From Bacteroidota bacterium (GTDB lineage Bacteria; Bacteroidota; Bacteroidia; Bacteroidales; VadinHA17), in contig JADKBL010000011.1 of NCBI GenBank assembly GCA_016718875.1, positions 30,521-94,520 of the forward strand: a stretch of 64,000 nt of DNA. Reading direction: 5' to 3'. The notes under the pieces are model-generated. The model saw only the letters and a list, made by a program, of their open reading frames with translations, did not search any database and was not told the origin of the DNA. Every line of letters starts with the position of its first letter. Position 1 is the first letter of the stretch. Of the stretch, positions 17,260 to 27,700 are shown piece by piece. The position numbers and the translations under genes are program-made.

Positions 17260-19246
17260 ATGGCTTTGAGACGAACTACAATATTCAGACAGCTAATTTT
17301 CAATATAGCAATACCTACGGTTATTGCTCTTCTGATTATTGCAGGGATCAATTTCACCCGGACCCGGACCATCCTCAGTGAAGGTACTAATGAAAAAAAA
17401 CGAACTTCTGGCAAATGAAGTAACCAAGATCCTGAAATTCCAGGATATTGCTACAAATATAGTTGAAGATCAGTTCAATAACAGATTTAAAGATTTAAGT
17501 AATCTTCTTGTAGATAAATATTTTGCCAATACTGATGGTATTGAAAAAGCTGATCTCAGAGCCATTGCCAGTAAGATAGGAATGGATACTCTAAATGAGC
17601 ACATATACATAATATCTTCAGATGGGATCATTATCAATACAACTTTCAAACAGGATCTTAATTTTAATCTTTTTAACCTGGGGGAGAACATGAAAAATTC
17701 TCTTCAGGGAATTCAGAAATCCGGGAAATTCGTTTCAGATCTTTTTGCTATAGAACAGGCAACCAAACGGCCAAAAAAATTCTCTTATCAGCCAACAAAT
17801 GACAAAAAATACATCATTGAACTTGGAGCCTATTCCAAACAGGTGGATGATATCGTTCAGGCAATTGAGGATACCAAGGCTGAATTGAAAAGTGAAACTG
17901 AAGGGATCATAGATGTGGAGCTGTTTCTTACGGATGGGGGTCAGGTCTTCAGTATGAATAAGAACAAATTGGATATTGATAATCATGATGATATTCTGTC
18001 ACAGGTGTTCCAGTACAAGGATACAGTTGAAATGATGCAGCAGGAAGGAGATAAATGGTATCACTATAACTATATCTACATGGAACGTGCTACCGGCAAG
18101 GATAAATCCTCTTCCAGCTTGTACAAGGGATCGGTAATCAGAATTATATCGGACCGAACTGCCCAGCAGGAGCTTTTCAGGAAGGAGGCCCTCCGGTTCA
18201 GTCTGGTCTTTGCATTGACAATGTTATTTCTGAGCGGCGTTATTTACCGGAAAACAAAAGTTATTACCCGGCCTATCAAGAAGCTTGTGGAAAATGTCGA
18301 CAGGATAACAAACGGTGATCTGAGGGAAAGGGCAGAGGTTACGGGAAATAATGAGATAACCAGGCTTACGGAAAAATTCAACATGATGATCGCCCAGCTT
18401 GAGAGTTATACATATGAGCTGGAGGAAAAAGTTAAGGAAAGAACATTAAAGATAGAAAAACAGAAAGAGGAGATTGAGGAGCAGAAAAAGCATATCATGG
18501 ATAGTATTTATTATGCCCGGAGGATCCAGAATGCAATCCTTCCCTCTTTCCATGTAATTGATAATTACCTTAAGGACTACTTCATTCTTTACCTCCCGAA
18601 AGATATTGTAAGCGGAGATTTTTACTGGATGAACGGAACCGACGGATTATGTATGATTGCTGCTGTCGACTGTACAGGCCATGGTGTACCCGGTGCTTTC
18701 ATGTCAATTGTCGGATTCAATCAGATGAACTATGCCGTCAGTGTTAAAAAGGCAAGGTCAGCAGCTTTGATAATGGATGAGCTAAATACCGGTGTCATAA
18801 ATACACTTAATGAAAATGTCTCTGACAGTTCAATAAAAGATGGCATGGACATGGCACTCTGTATTTTTGATTTCGAAAGGATGAATCTCGAATTTGCCGG
18901 AGCAAATAATCCGATACTGCTTATCAGGGATGGAGAAGTAACAATGTATAAGGGCGACAGATTCCCGATAGGAGTTTATGAAGGTAGCATCCCAAAACCA
19001 TTCACAAATAATGAAATTGCAATCAGAACCGGGGATTGTATTTATATGTTCTCCGATGGTTATCCCGACCAGTTTGGTGGTCCTGATAATAAGAAATTTA
19101 TGCTCAGGAGGTTCCAGGAACTTCTGCGCGACATTCATGCCATGCCAATGAACCAGCAGAAAGATCTACTGGCGCAGAGGCTTACTGAGTGGAGGGGCAA
19201 AAATGAACAGGTAGATGATATCCTGGTTATAGGTATCAGAGTATAG
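17260..19246 (+). CDS. Membrane sensor with HAMP and SpoIIE-type PP2C phosphatase (one-base shift near start)
   Basis: This is a membrane-bound serine/threonine phosphatase of the SpoIIE/RsbU type. Starting at ATG 17260 the protein has an N-terminal membrane helix (residues about 12-29), then the frame breaks in a run of eight A at 17393-17400. With seven A it continues as NEKNELLANEV without interruption. The order is then: extracytoplasmic sensor region, second membrane helix (FALTMLFLSGVIY), HAMP domain, coiled coil, and phosphatase domain. Metal-binding aspartates are visible in SGDFYW, AAVDCTGHGVPGAF, FSDGYPDQ and QVDDILV. It sits 10 bases after the transporter-like gene and 17 before the nSTAND1 gene. 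Partner-switching proteins (anti-sigma or STAS) are not seen here, so the target is unknown. Confidence 0.88.
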
Positions 19247-19263
19247 TACGGAAATTATTTATT

Positions 19264-22200
19264 ATGGGTCTGACAACAGAAACTAAAAAATTCAATCCAT
19301 TCCCGGGATTGAGACCTTTTGCTCCTGAAGAGAGTGATCTCTTCTTCGGTAAAGCAGGAGAGAGCGGTGAAGTGCTTGACAAACTTCTGCATAACAGGTT
19401 TGTCACAGTTATCGGTGCTTCAGGTAGTGGTAAATCGTCACTTATCTATTGCGGCATTTTACCAAGGGTTAAAAAGCTTGATACCAAAAGTGAAACCTGG
19501 AAGATAATCTCTTTCAGGCCCGGAAACGATCCTTTTGGAAATCTGGCTGAGGCAATGGCTGAAAGCTCTCCTTCAGCTGGTGATAATGCTGAGCTCAGGG
19601 ACCAAATCAGGCAGGAACTGCTCAGTGGCCCCAATGGTATTACTGAGGCTGTAAGGAAGATGATCCTCAGGCATGGCGGAAAAGTATTACTGGTTGTCGA
19701 CCAGTTTGAAGAGTTGTTCCGTTACAGTTCATTAGGCAAAAGTGATTCCAGTCATGCTACAACTTCAAAATTCGTTGATTGTATTGTTGACTCCGTACTC
19801 CAGTCTGCTGTTAATGTTTTCACAATAATTACCATGCGCTCTGACTTTATTGGAGAATGTGCGCATTATCAGGGACTTACGCAGCTCATAAATAACAGTA
19901 ACTACCTTGTTCCTCATATGGGAACTGAGAATTACCGGGAAGCAATTACTGGTCCTGTGAACTACGCGGGTGCTACAATCGATCCTATACTTGTTGAAAT
20001 TCTTCTTAAAGACATTGGCGACAGAACCGATCAACTTCCTGTCCTTCAGCATGCAATGATGAGAACATGGAACCGCTGGCAGGAACTCGAGGAACCCGAC
20101 AGGCCAATAAATAAAACTGATTATGACTCGGTTGGTACGATGAGCGATGCCATGTCGCTCCATGCCAATGAAGCATATGAGGAGCTTAGTCCGAGGGGTA
20201 AGGAGATTTGTGAGATCATGTTTAAGACAATAACCGAAAAGGGCTCAGATAACAAGGGTCTGAGACACCCTTCTCCGGTAACTTCTATAAAATCTATTGC
20301 CGGTTGTACAAGCGAAGAGCTTTTTGATGTCGTTGAGAAATTCAGGATAACTTCAAGATCATTTATCACTCCAAGGCAGAATGTTCCTCTTGATGATCAT
20401 TCAATTATCGACCTGTCGCATGAGAGCCTTATGCGGTTATGGGACAGGCTCAGGGAGTGGGTTGATGATGAGGCTTCATCGGTACAGATGTATATGCGTC
20501 TTTCAGAGGCTTCAGCGATGTACCAGCAGGGCAAGACCAGCCTCTGGAGACCGCCGGACCTTCAGCTTGCGATTAACTGGCGCGACAAACACAAACCTAC
20601 ACTCGCATGGGCCGAACGTTACAACCCGGCTTTTGAAAGGGCAATGGTTTACCTGCGTACCAGTGAGAAGGAATATCTCGAGGAAGAAGAGAATAAGATC
20701 AGGCTGCAGAAGCGCCAGATGAGAAGGACAAGGATAGTTGCCCTTATACTTGGTGTTGCAGCAATTATATCAGTTGGATTTATGTTATTTGCCTTCGTTC
20801 AGAAGATTTCTGCAGACAGACAGACAGTACTGGCTGAAGAGCGAAGAATTGAAGCTGAAAGGGAGAAAGTAAGGGCTGACTCCTCAACAGTGGAGGCTAT
20901 AGAGGCCAGGGTTGTTGCCGACTCTAATGCTGTTGAGGCAACACGTAGTGCTGAAGAGGCTGAAAGACAGAGAATAATTGCTGAGGGACAGCGCTCACTT
21001 GCCGTTAAAAATGAGGCTATTGCAGTTAAGCAGACAGAAATAGCGGTTGCACAGACCGATTCAGCCACAAGGGCAAAGGAACTCGCAATAAAAAATGAAA
21101 GGGATGCTACTATAGCTAAAGAGAATGCGTTGAGATTAAGGATGTTGTCTATTGGAAAGGCAATGTCGATAAAATCAATACAGGCTGTCGGACAAAAAGA
21201 TCTGCAGACACTTCTTGCATACCAGGCATATATCTTCAATAAGAATAATGGAGGTATTGGGAATGATGCGGATATTTATGCCGGTCTGTATAATGTGGCC
21301 AGAACTTATGGCAACCTGAACTATAAATCCTTCCATGGTCATTCAGGAGCTATCAGCAGTATAGCATTTGTTCCGGGAAGCAAGGATTTCTTCACATCCG
21401 GATATGACGGAAAAGTAATTAAATGGTCACTTGGCGGTACTGACCAGTCGCTTCAGATTGTTTATTCAGGGACAGATATTATTGAGGTTCTTGCTGTCAG
21501 TCCTGATGCCTCATGGCTCGCAATGGGAAGCAACAATGCTGCGATTAAAATGGTTTCATTAAAGGGAAACACTGCAGGCTATGAAATGACAGGTCACACC
21601 GGGAAATTGAAATCACTTATTTTCTCATATGATGGTAAGTACCTGTATTCAGCTTCTCTTGATGGCAAAGTTCTTAAGTGGGATCTCTCTGCACATACGA
21701 GTACAAGTTTGACAGACGGTGCAATGCCACTGACATCAATAGACGTTTCGTTCAATGGTAAATATGTGGCAGGCATCAACAGTCAGGGCGGAGTTGTAGT
21801 TTGGAATCAGGAAAACAAATCGGATAACTTCCCGATCCCTGCAAGCGGGAAGAACATTAAAGTTGTAAGGTTTAATCCCGATACCAATATTCTTGCACTA
21901 GGTGATGTAAACGGTAATATTGAGTTATGGGATGTAAGCCTGCGGAAGAAGATTTCGGAGGTTAAGGCCCATACTGCTCAGGTAAACGATATCAGGTTCA
22001 ATAAACTGCTTAAGCAAATGGCGACGGCAAGTAATGATCATACAGTTAAAATCTTTAATATAAAAGATATAACAGATCTTACGGAACCACCTATCACTTT
22101 TGCCGACGACCATCAGCAATTTGTAATGGTGATACAGTTCAGTCCCGATGGACAGCTTATCGTTTCAGGATCATATGATGATAAGGAGAACCTTGTAAGC

Positions 22201-22359
22201 CGTCCGGCTCATGTTGATAATCTTGTAAACGATATCTGCACTTCTGTAACACGAAACATGACACAGGATGAGTGGAATACCTATGTTGGCAGGGATATAC
22301 CCCTTGAGAAAACTTGTTCTGAGAAGAACCTTAATATTAAAATGAATCCTATTAAATAA
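19264..22359 (+). CDS. Membrane-anchored nSTAND1 ATPase with WD40 repeats
   Basis: This belongs to the STAND class of signal-transduction NTPases. The N-terminus has the nSTAND1 signature NPFPGLRPFAPEESDLFFG, Walker A GASGSGKSS at residues 51-59 and Walker B VLLVVDQFEE at 141-150. The helical sensor part of the NTPase follows up to about residue 480. One membrane helix lies near residues 493-517 and is followed by a long alanine- and glutamate-rich coiled coil (about 520-640). The C-terminal 330 residues are WD40 repeats, recognisable by GH...VFSPDG-like and ...SGSYDG-like turns. STAND ATPases switch from inactive monomer to active oligomer on ligand binding, so the WD40 domain is the likely sensor. 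No effector domain such as a nuclease is fused. The open frame is intact for 1031 residues. Confidence 0.9.
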   Translation: MGLTTETKKFNPFPGLRPFAPEESDLFFGKAGESGEVLDKLLHNRFVTVIGASGSGKSSLIYCGILPRVKKLDTKSETWKIISFRPGNDPFGNLAEAMAESSPSAGDNAELRDQIRQELLSGPNGITEAVRKMILRHGGKVLLVVDQFEELFRYSSLGKSDSSHATTSKFVDCIVDSVLQSAVNVFTIITMRSDFIGECAHYQGLTQLINNSNYLVPHMGTENYREAITGPVNYAGATIDPILVEILLKDIGDRTDQLPVLQHAMMRTWNRWQELEEPDRPINKTDYDSVGTMSDAMSLHANEAYEELSPRGKEICEIMFKTITEKGSDNKGLRHPSPVTSIKSIAGCTSEELFDVVEKFRITSRSFITPRQNVPLDDHSIIDLSHESLMRLWDRLREWVDDEASSVQMYMRLSEASAMYQQGKTSLWRPPDLQLAINWRDKHKPTLAWAERYNPAFERAMVYLRTSEKEYLEEEENKIRLQKRQMRRTRIVALILGVAAIISVGFMLFAFVQKISADRQTVLAEERRIEAEREKVRADSSTVEAIEARVVADSNAVEATRSAEEAERQRIIAEGQRSLAVKNEAIAVKQTEIAVAQTDSATRAKELAIKNERDATIAKENALRLRMLSIGKAMSIKSIQAVGQKDLQTLLAYQAYIFNKNNGGIGNDADIYAGLYNVARTYGNLNYKSFHGHSGAISSIAFVPGSKDFFTSGYDGKVIKWSLGGTDQSLQIVYSGTDIIEVLAVSPDASWLAMGSNNAAIKMVSLKGNTAGYEMTGHTGKLKSLIFSYDGKYLYSASLDGKVLKWDLSAHTSTSLTDGAMPLTSIDVSFNGKYVAGINSQGGVVVWNQENKSDNFPIPASGKNIKVVRFNPDTNILALGDVNGNIELWDVSLRKKISEVKAHTAQVNDIRFNKLLKQMATASNDHTVKIFNIKDITDLTEPPITFADDHQQFVMVIQFSPDGQLIVSGSYDDKENLVSRPAHVDNLVNDICTSVTRNMTQDEWNTYVGRDIPLEKTCSEKNLNIKMNPIK

Positions 22360-22370
22360 CGATCACGGTG

Positions 22371-23444
22371 ATGAAAACTTTCTTTCAGTATCTTATCAGA
22401 AACCATCTCCTGCTGATCCTCCTGGTTATTATGCCTGTTACCGGGATTGCCCAGGAGGCAGAGGTTGGAAGCTGTGCTGAGAAGCTGCAGACAGCGCAAA
22501 ACCTTTTCGACAGAGGTCAGGTTGAACAGGTAGCCGGACTGCTTCAGGAATGTCTGAAATCGGGCTTTACCCGTGAGGAATCACTAACTGCTTACAAGCT
22601 TATAATTCAGACATATCTGTTTGAAGATGAGCTTGAAAAAGCCGACTCAGCGATGCTCGATTTTCTGAAGAGAAATCCTGAATACGAGCTAAGTGAAACT
22701 GATCACTCATCTTTTGTGCATCTCTTTAATACATTCCAGGTAAAACCTGTTGTACAGATTTCCATTCATTTTTTATCAAACCTTCCTTTTACAACTTTTG
22801 TTGAATCAAGATCCGTTTCCGGAATTCCGGCAAAAGGGAAATACAGTGCTCCGGTATTTAACATGTATGGTTCAATTGAAGCCAAATTCAAGATGACAGA
22901 GAAAATAGAACTCAATTTTGAGACAGGTTATTCCCAGTTGACTTTTATAAATACGAAAGAATTTGCCGGACTTGGCACTTCAACTTATAAGGAGAAACAG
23001 AGCAGGATTGAGATCCCTTTGTCGGCAACATACAACATAGCTAAACTAGGGAAATTTACTCCCTATGCCAGGCTTGGGGCAGGTCCTGCTCTGATGCTCA
23101 GTTCTGTTGCCACAACAGAATTCATTGAATTATACACGAATGGTAATGATAACACAGGCTCAGATATTGATAGAAAGGATGCAAGGTATGCCCTGGATAT
23201 TTTTGGCCAGGTCGGAGCAGGAATGAAATTCAAGACCAGGGGAGGATACATGTTTGCAGAGGTCCGCGGAAATTTCGGAATATTCAACCAGACCAGGCGA
23301 TCTGATTTACCTGACTACACACACTCTTCAGAAGAACATGGATACTTTTATAAATATGCTGATGATGATTTTAATCTTAATGCTCTGAATTTTACCATAG
23401 GTTATACTCAGATCTTTTATAAACCATCAAAAAGGGGGGAATAA
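22371..23444 (+). CDS. Outer-membrane beta-barrel protein with N-terminal TPR-like segment
   Basis: A hydrophobic signal peptide ends near GIAQEAE. Residues about 25-110 form short helical pairs resembling a TPR, including FDRGQVEQVAGLLQECL. From about 125 to 358 the protein shows alternating hydrophobic strands, glycine turns and a terminal aromatic, as in the outer-membrane beta-barrel (PorT/OMP_b-brl) families. The ATG at 22371 is used; a GTG three bases earlier (22368) is possible. It follows the nSTAND1 gene by 11 bases and precedes the lipoprotein by 3, so it belongs to the same transcription unit. A barrel next to a T9SS cargo gene could help export or display it, but that link is inferred from position only. 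Confidence 0.78.
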   Translation: MKTFFQYLIRNHLLLILLVIMPVTGIAQEAEVGSCAEKLQTAQNLFDRGQVEQVAGLLQECLKSGFTREESLTAYKLIIQTYLFEDELEKADSAMLDFLKRNPEYELSETDHSSFVHLFNTFQVKPVVQISIHFLSNLPFTTFVESRSVSGIPAKGKYSAPVFNMYGSIEAKFKMTEKIELNFETGYSQLTFINTKEFAGLGTSTYKEKQSRIEIPLSATYNIAKLGKFTPYARLGAGPALMLSSVATTEFIELYTNGNDNTGSDIDRKDARYALDIFGQVGAGMKFKTRGGYMFAEVRGNFGIFNQTRRSDLPDYTHSSEEHGYFYKYADDDFNLNALNFTIGYTQIFYKPSKRGE

Positions 23445-23447
23445 GCT

Positions 23448-24690
23448 ATGAAAAAGGTATTTTATTTATTATTAATGGTTTTGTTATTTTCCTCATGCAG
23501 AAAAACAGAGGATATAAATAATAACATCCTCAGGCTTTACGGTGATGCACTTGAGGATATTGGTTATGGAATCACTAAAGCAGAAGATGGCTTTGTTATT
23601 ACCGGTCAGCTTACAGAGGTGGCCAAAGACGGAGATTTAATTAATGTTGGAAATTCAGTGAAGAAATTGGGGATTATCAGAACCAATGTAAATGGGGATA
23701 TGATATGGCAAAAAAGTTTTGGTGATCAGGAAGTTAATGTCGGATCCAAAGCAGTGGTTCTTGATGACGGATCTGTGGTGTCGGTGGGTTATGCTACAGA
23801 TAAAACTACCCATTTGAAAGATGTTTACATCGTAAAGACCGATAATCAGGGAAATCAAATTACCCAAAAATATTTAAAAATACCAGTGATAAATTATAAT
23901 CAGTATGGGATCGATATTTTAAAAAACTTCCACAGGTTTTCTTGTTCTGGGTGTTACTGATGAGGAAAAAGCAGGAACTACTGACTCAACAGGGAATGTC
24001 GGGGGTAAAAAAGATATTCTTGTAATGAAACTTGACAACAGCCTGAATGAGATTGAAAGCTGGTCTGCAGGCTACACCGGAAATGATGAGGCAGTTGCCA
24101 TTAAGCCTGACAACGGTGGCGGTTATATAGTTGTTGCGACAACGGACAGGTCTGATAAAGGACCCAGTGTCCAAAGTAAGAATAATATACTTCTTGTAAA
24201 GATTAATGCTCTGGGAAACTTTACCCAGCAAAGAATAATCGGAGGAACAGCTGAAGAGAATGCAGCTGATATTGAAATCCTGAGCGACGGATACCTCGTG
24301 GTAGCCACTGCAGGTACGGAAGCATCAGGTCAGAATGGTTATGTTTGGAGACTATCTCAAAACATTTTTGCAGCACCGGTTTATGACCATTCCATTTTGG
24401 TTGAATCAGGCTCAAATCAGATTTCTTTCCGGATTAATGCTGTATCGAGATATAAAACAAGTGCGTTTGTAATGGCCGGGCAGACCGGTACCGGAAGCTC
24501 AGCCAGGATGCTGGTATTTCTTACCGATGATGAAGGCAACCTTTTAGGAGGAAAAAGTGTCATATCAGGAGGTACAGGGAGCCAGTCGGTTAATGATATT
24601 ATTTCAGATGACGACGGTAATATTTATGCTGTGGGGAAAGACAGCTATGAGAACAATTCGATGATCAGCCTGCTGAAGTTCAGGTTCTGA
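23448..24690 (+). CDS. Lipoprotein with beta-propeller-like repeats (one-base shift)
   Basis: The N-terminus is a lipoprotein signal (LLLFSSC, with the lipobox cysteine at residue 17). The body has repeated motifs of the form IIRTNVNGDMIWQKSFGD and DGSVVSVGY, typical of bacterial beta-propeller or PQQ-like repeats found in secreted Bacteroidetes proteins. The frame breaks at a run of six A at 23921-23926; with five A it continues as LKTSTGFLVLGVTD and on to the stop at 24690. I treat it as one gene of about 413 residues. It starts 3 bases after the barrel protein. Function is unknown; a surface or periplasmic scaffold is plausible. Confidence 0.75.
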
Positions 24691-24743
24691 TCTGACTGAT
24701 CGTGTGTTTGGCCGTGATTTTACCTTATGAAAAAGCAATTGAG

Positions 24744-27700
24744 ATGAAAAAACATGTTTTATTACTTATAGTGAGCCTGGTGATGTTGGCAGGAAAATTG
24801 GTAGCACAGCCTCCAGCCCCAACAGGATCAGCATCACGACAAATTACACATGGACAGTTTCTGCAGGAGGATCCATCATAGTGAATTCGGGATAAGCGAA
24901 GATATTAGCAGTAACCTCCTCAATACAAAAGTGAAAACCGCTACCGTCACTTATACCGATGGCAATGGCTGTAATCCCGCTTCTCCGACAAGCAAGACTA
25001 GAATGTTCATGCTCTTCCGGTTCCCGACCATCACCGGATCAGCATCAATTTGTGCATCCCGTCAACCGGGAATCATTATGCCACAGAAACCGGTAAGACA
25101 AATTACATATGGACAGTTTCTGCAGGAGGATCCATCACAGCAGGTTCGACAAGCGAAGATATTACAGTAACCTGGTCAACAGTTGGTGCGAAAACCGTTA
25201 CCGTCACTTATACCGATGGCAATGGTTGTAATCCCGTTTCTCCGACAAGCAAGACCGTAAATGTAAGCTCATGCCTTCCGGTTCCGACCATCACCGGATC
25301 AGCATCACTTGTGGCATCCCCGTCAACCGGGAATCATTATACCACAGAAACCGGTATGACAAATTACACATGGACAGTTTCTGCAGGAGGATCCATCACA
25401 GCAGGTTCGACAAGCGAAGATATTACAGTAACACTCGGTCAACAGTTGGTGCGAAAACTGTTACCGTCACTTATACCGATGGCAATGGTTGTAATCCTGC
25501 TTCTCCGACAAGCAAGACCGTAAATGTCTATGCTTATACGGCCTGACCATCACCGGATCAGCATCAATTTGTGGCATCCCGTCAACCGGGAATCATTATA
25601 CCACAGAAACCGGTATGACAAATTACACATGGACAGTTTCTGCAGGAGGATCCATCACAGCAGGTTCGACAAGCGAAGATATTACAGTAACCTGGTCAAC
25701 AGTTGGTGCGAAAACTGTTACCGTCACTTATACCGATGGCAATGGTTGTAATCCTGCTTCTCCGACAAGCAAGACCGTAAATGCCTATGCTCTTCCGGTT
25801 CCGACCATCACCGGATCAGCATCAATTTTGTGGCATCCCGTCAACCGGGAATCATTATACCACAGAAACCGGTATGACAAATTACACATGGACAGTTTCT
25901 GCAGGAGGATCCATCACAGCAGGTTCGACAAGCGAAGATATTACAGTAACCTGGTCAACAGTTGGTGCGAAAACCGTTACCGTCACTTATACCGATGGGA
26001 ATGGTTGTAATCCGCTTCTCCGACAAGCGAGACTGTAAATGTCTATGCTTATACGGCTCCGACCATCACCGGATCAGCATCAATTTGTGGCATCCCGTCA
26101 ATCGGGAATCATTATACCACAGAAACCGGTATGACAAATTACACATGGACAGTTTCTGCAGGAGGATCCATCACAGCAGGTTCGACAAGCGAAGATATTA
26201 CAGTAACCTGGTCAACAATTGGCGCGAAAACTGTTACCGTCACTTATACCGATGGCAATGGTTGTAATCCTGCTTCTCCGACAAGCAAGACCGTAAATGT
26301 CTATGCTCCGGTTCCGACCATCACCGGGTCGACATCAATTTGTGACATCCCGTCAACCGGGAATCATTATACCACAGAAACCGGTATGACAAATTACACA
26401 TGGACAGTTTCTGCAGGAGGATCCATCACAGCAGGTTCGACAAGCGAAGATATTACAGTAACCTGGTCAACAGTTGGTGCGAAAACTGTTACCGTTACAT
26501 ATACCGATGGCAATGGTTGTAATCCTGCTTCTCCGACAAGCAAGACCGTAAATGTCTATGCTCTTCCGGTTCCGACCATCACCGGATCAGCATCAATTTG
26601 TGGCATCCCGTCAACCGGGAATCATTATACCACAGAAACCGGTATGACAAATTACACATGGACAGTTTCTGCAGGAGGATCCATCACAGCAGGTTCGACA
26701 AGCGAAGATATTACAGTAACCTGGTCAACAGTTGGTGCGAAAACTGTTACCGTCACTTATACCGATGGCAATGGTTGTAATCCTGCTTCTCCGACAAGCA
26801 AGACCGTAAATGTCTATGCTTATACGGCCCGACCATCACCGGATCAGCATCAATTTGTGGCATCCCGTCAACCGGGAATCATTATACCACAGAAACCGGT
26901 ATGACAAATTACACATGGACAGTTTCTGCAGGAGGATCCATCACAGCAGGTTCGACAAGCGAAGATATTACAGTAACCTGGTCAACAGTTGGTGCGAAAA
27001 CTGTTACCGTCACTTATACCGATGGCAATGGTTGTAATCCTGCTTCTCCGACAAGCAAGACCGTAAATGTCAATCCTATTCCAGTTCCTACTATATCTGG
27101 CCCGAACTCAGTATGTGAAACAAAAACTGGAAATATATATACAACAGAAGCAAGTAAAACATCATATACCTGGGCAATACCAGCTGGAGGAACAATTACA
27201 GGAGGACAAGGTACAAATACAGCTACAGTTACATGGAATATGCCCGGCGCGCCGCAAACAATTAACGTGACATATATTTCAAATGGTTGTCCTGCAGCAG
27301 CGCCAACAGTTTATGATGTTACTGTTGTGCAAACCCACCCCTTCAAATGTCCAGATAAATGGAACCTTGAAGAAGGGTCAGACTGTTAACACAACATATG
27401 ATTACACTGAAGGAGTTTGTTTTTGGAGGTAAAGGCTTCAACAGAGATACGATGGTACAGGAATCCTGATCCTTTCGAACAGGGACCACTACAATGATCC
27501 AATGAAGTATGGAACAGATAATACTTACACACTTGAAAATGCAGACAGAAATAATTCTTTAAGGGTTGGAGTAAAACTTTATGATGGAGCCACACTCATG
27601 AATGAAGTTTTTAGTTCATGGGTTGCTGTTGGTGATTATGCTCCAACTGCCACAAATGTAAATATTGTCGGGAATATCAGGTCTGGATTAACAGTATATG

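Noticed and set aside
17339..17400. Separate start at 17339 for the phosphatase
   Set aside because: The leader is meaningless in that frame, while the frame from 17260 encodes a membrane helix and joins after one base change.
20381..20722. Alternative plus-strand frame inside the nSTAND1 gene
   Set aside because: It is a shadow of the main frame, which has clear STAND and WD40 motifs over its whole length.
19264..22359. Antiphage defence gene
   Set aside because: Although nSTAND ATPases are used in defence, no effector, nuclease or other defence gene lies nearby and the context is envelope and surface proteins.
24830..27080. CRISPR-like regular repeats
   Set aside because: The repeats are about 257 bases long, contiguous, with no spacers, and encode a protein domain. 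They are coding tandem repeats.
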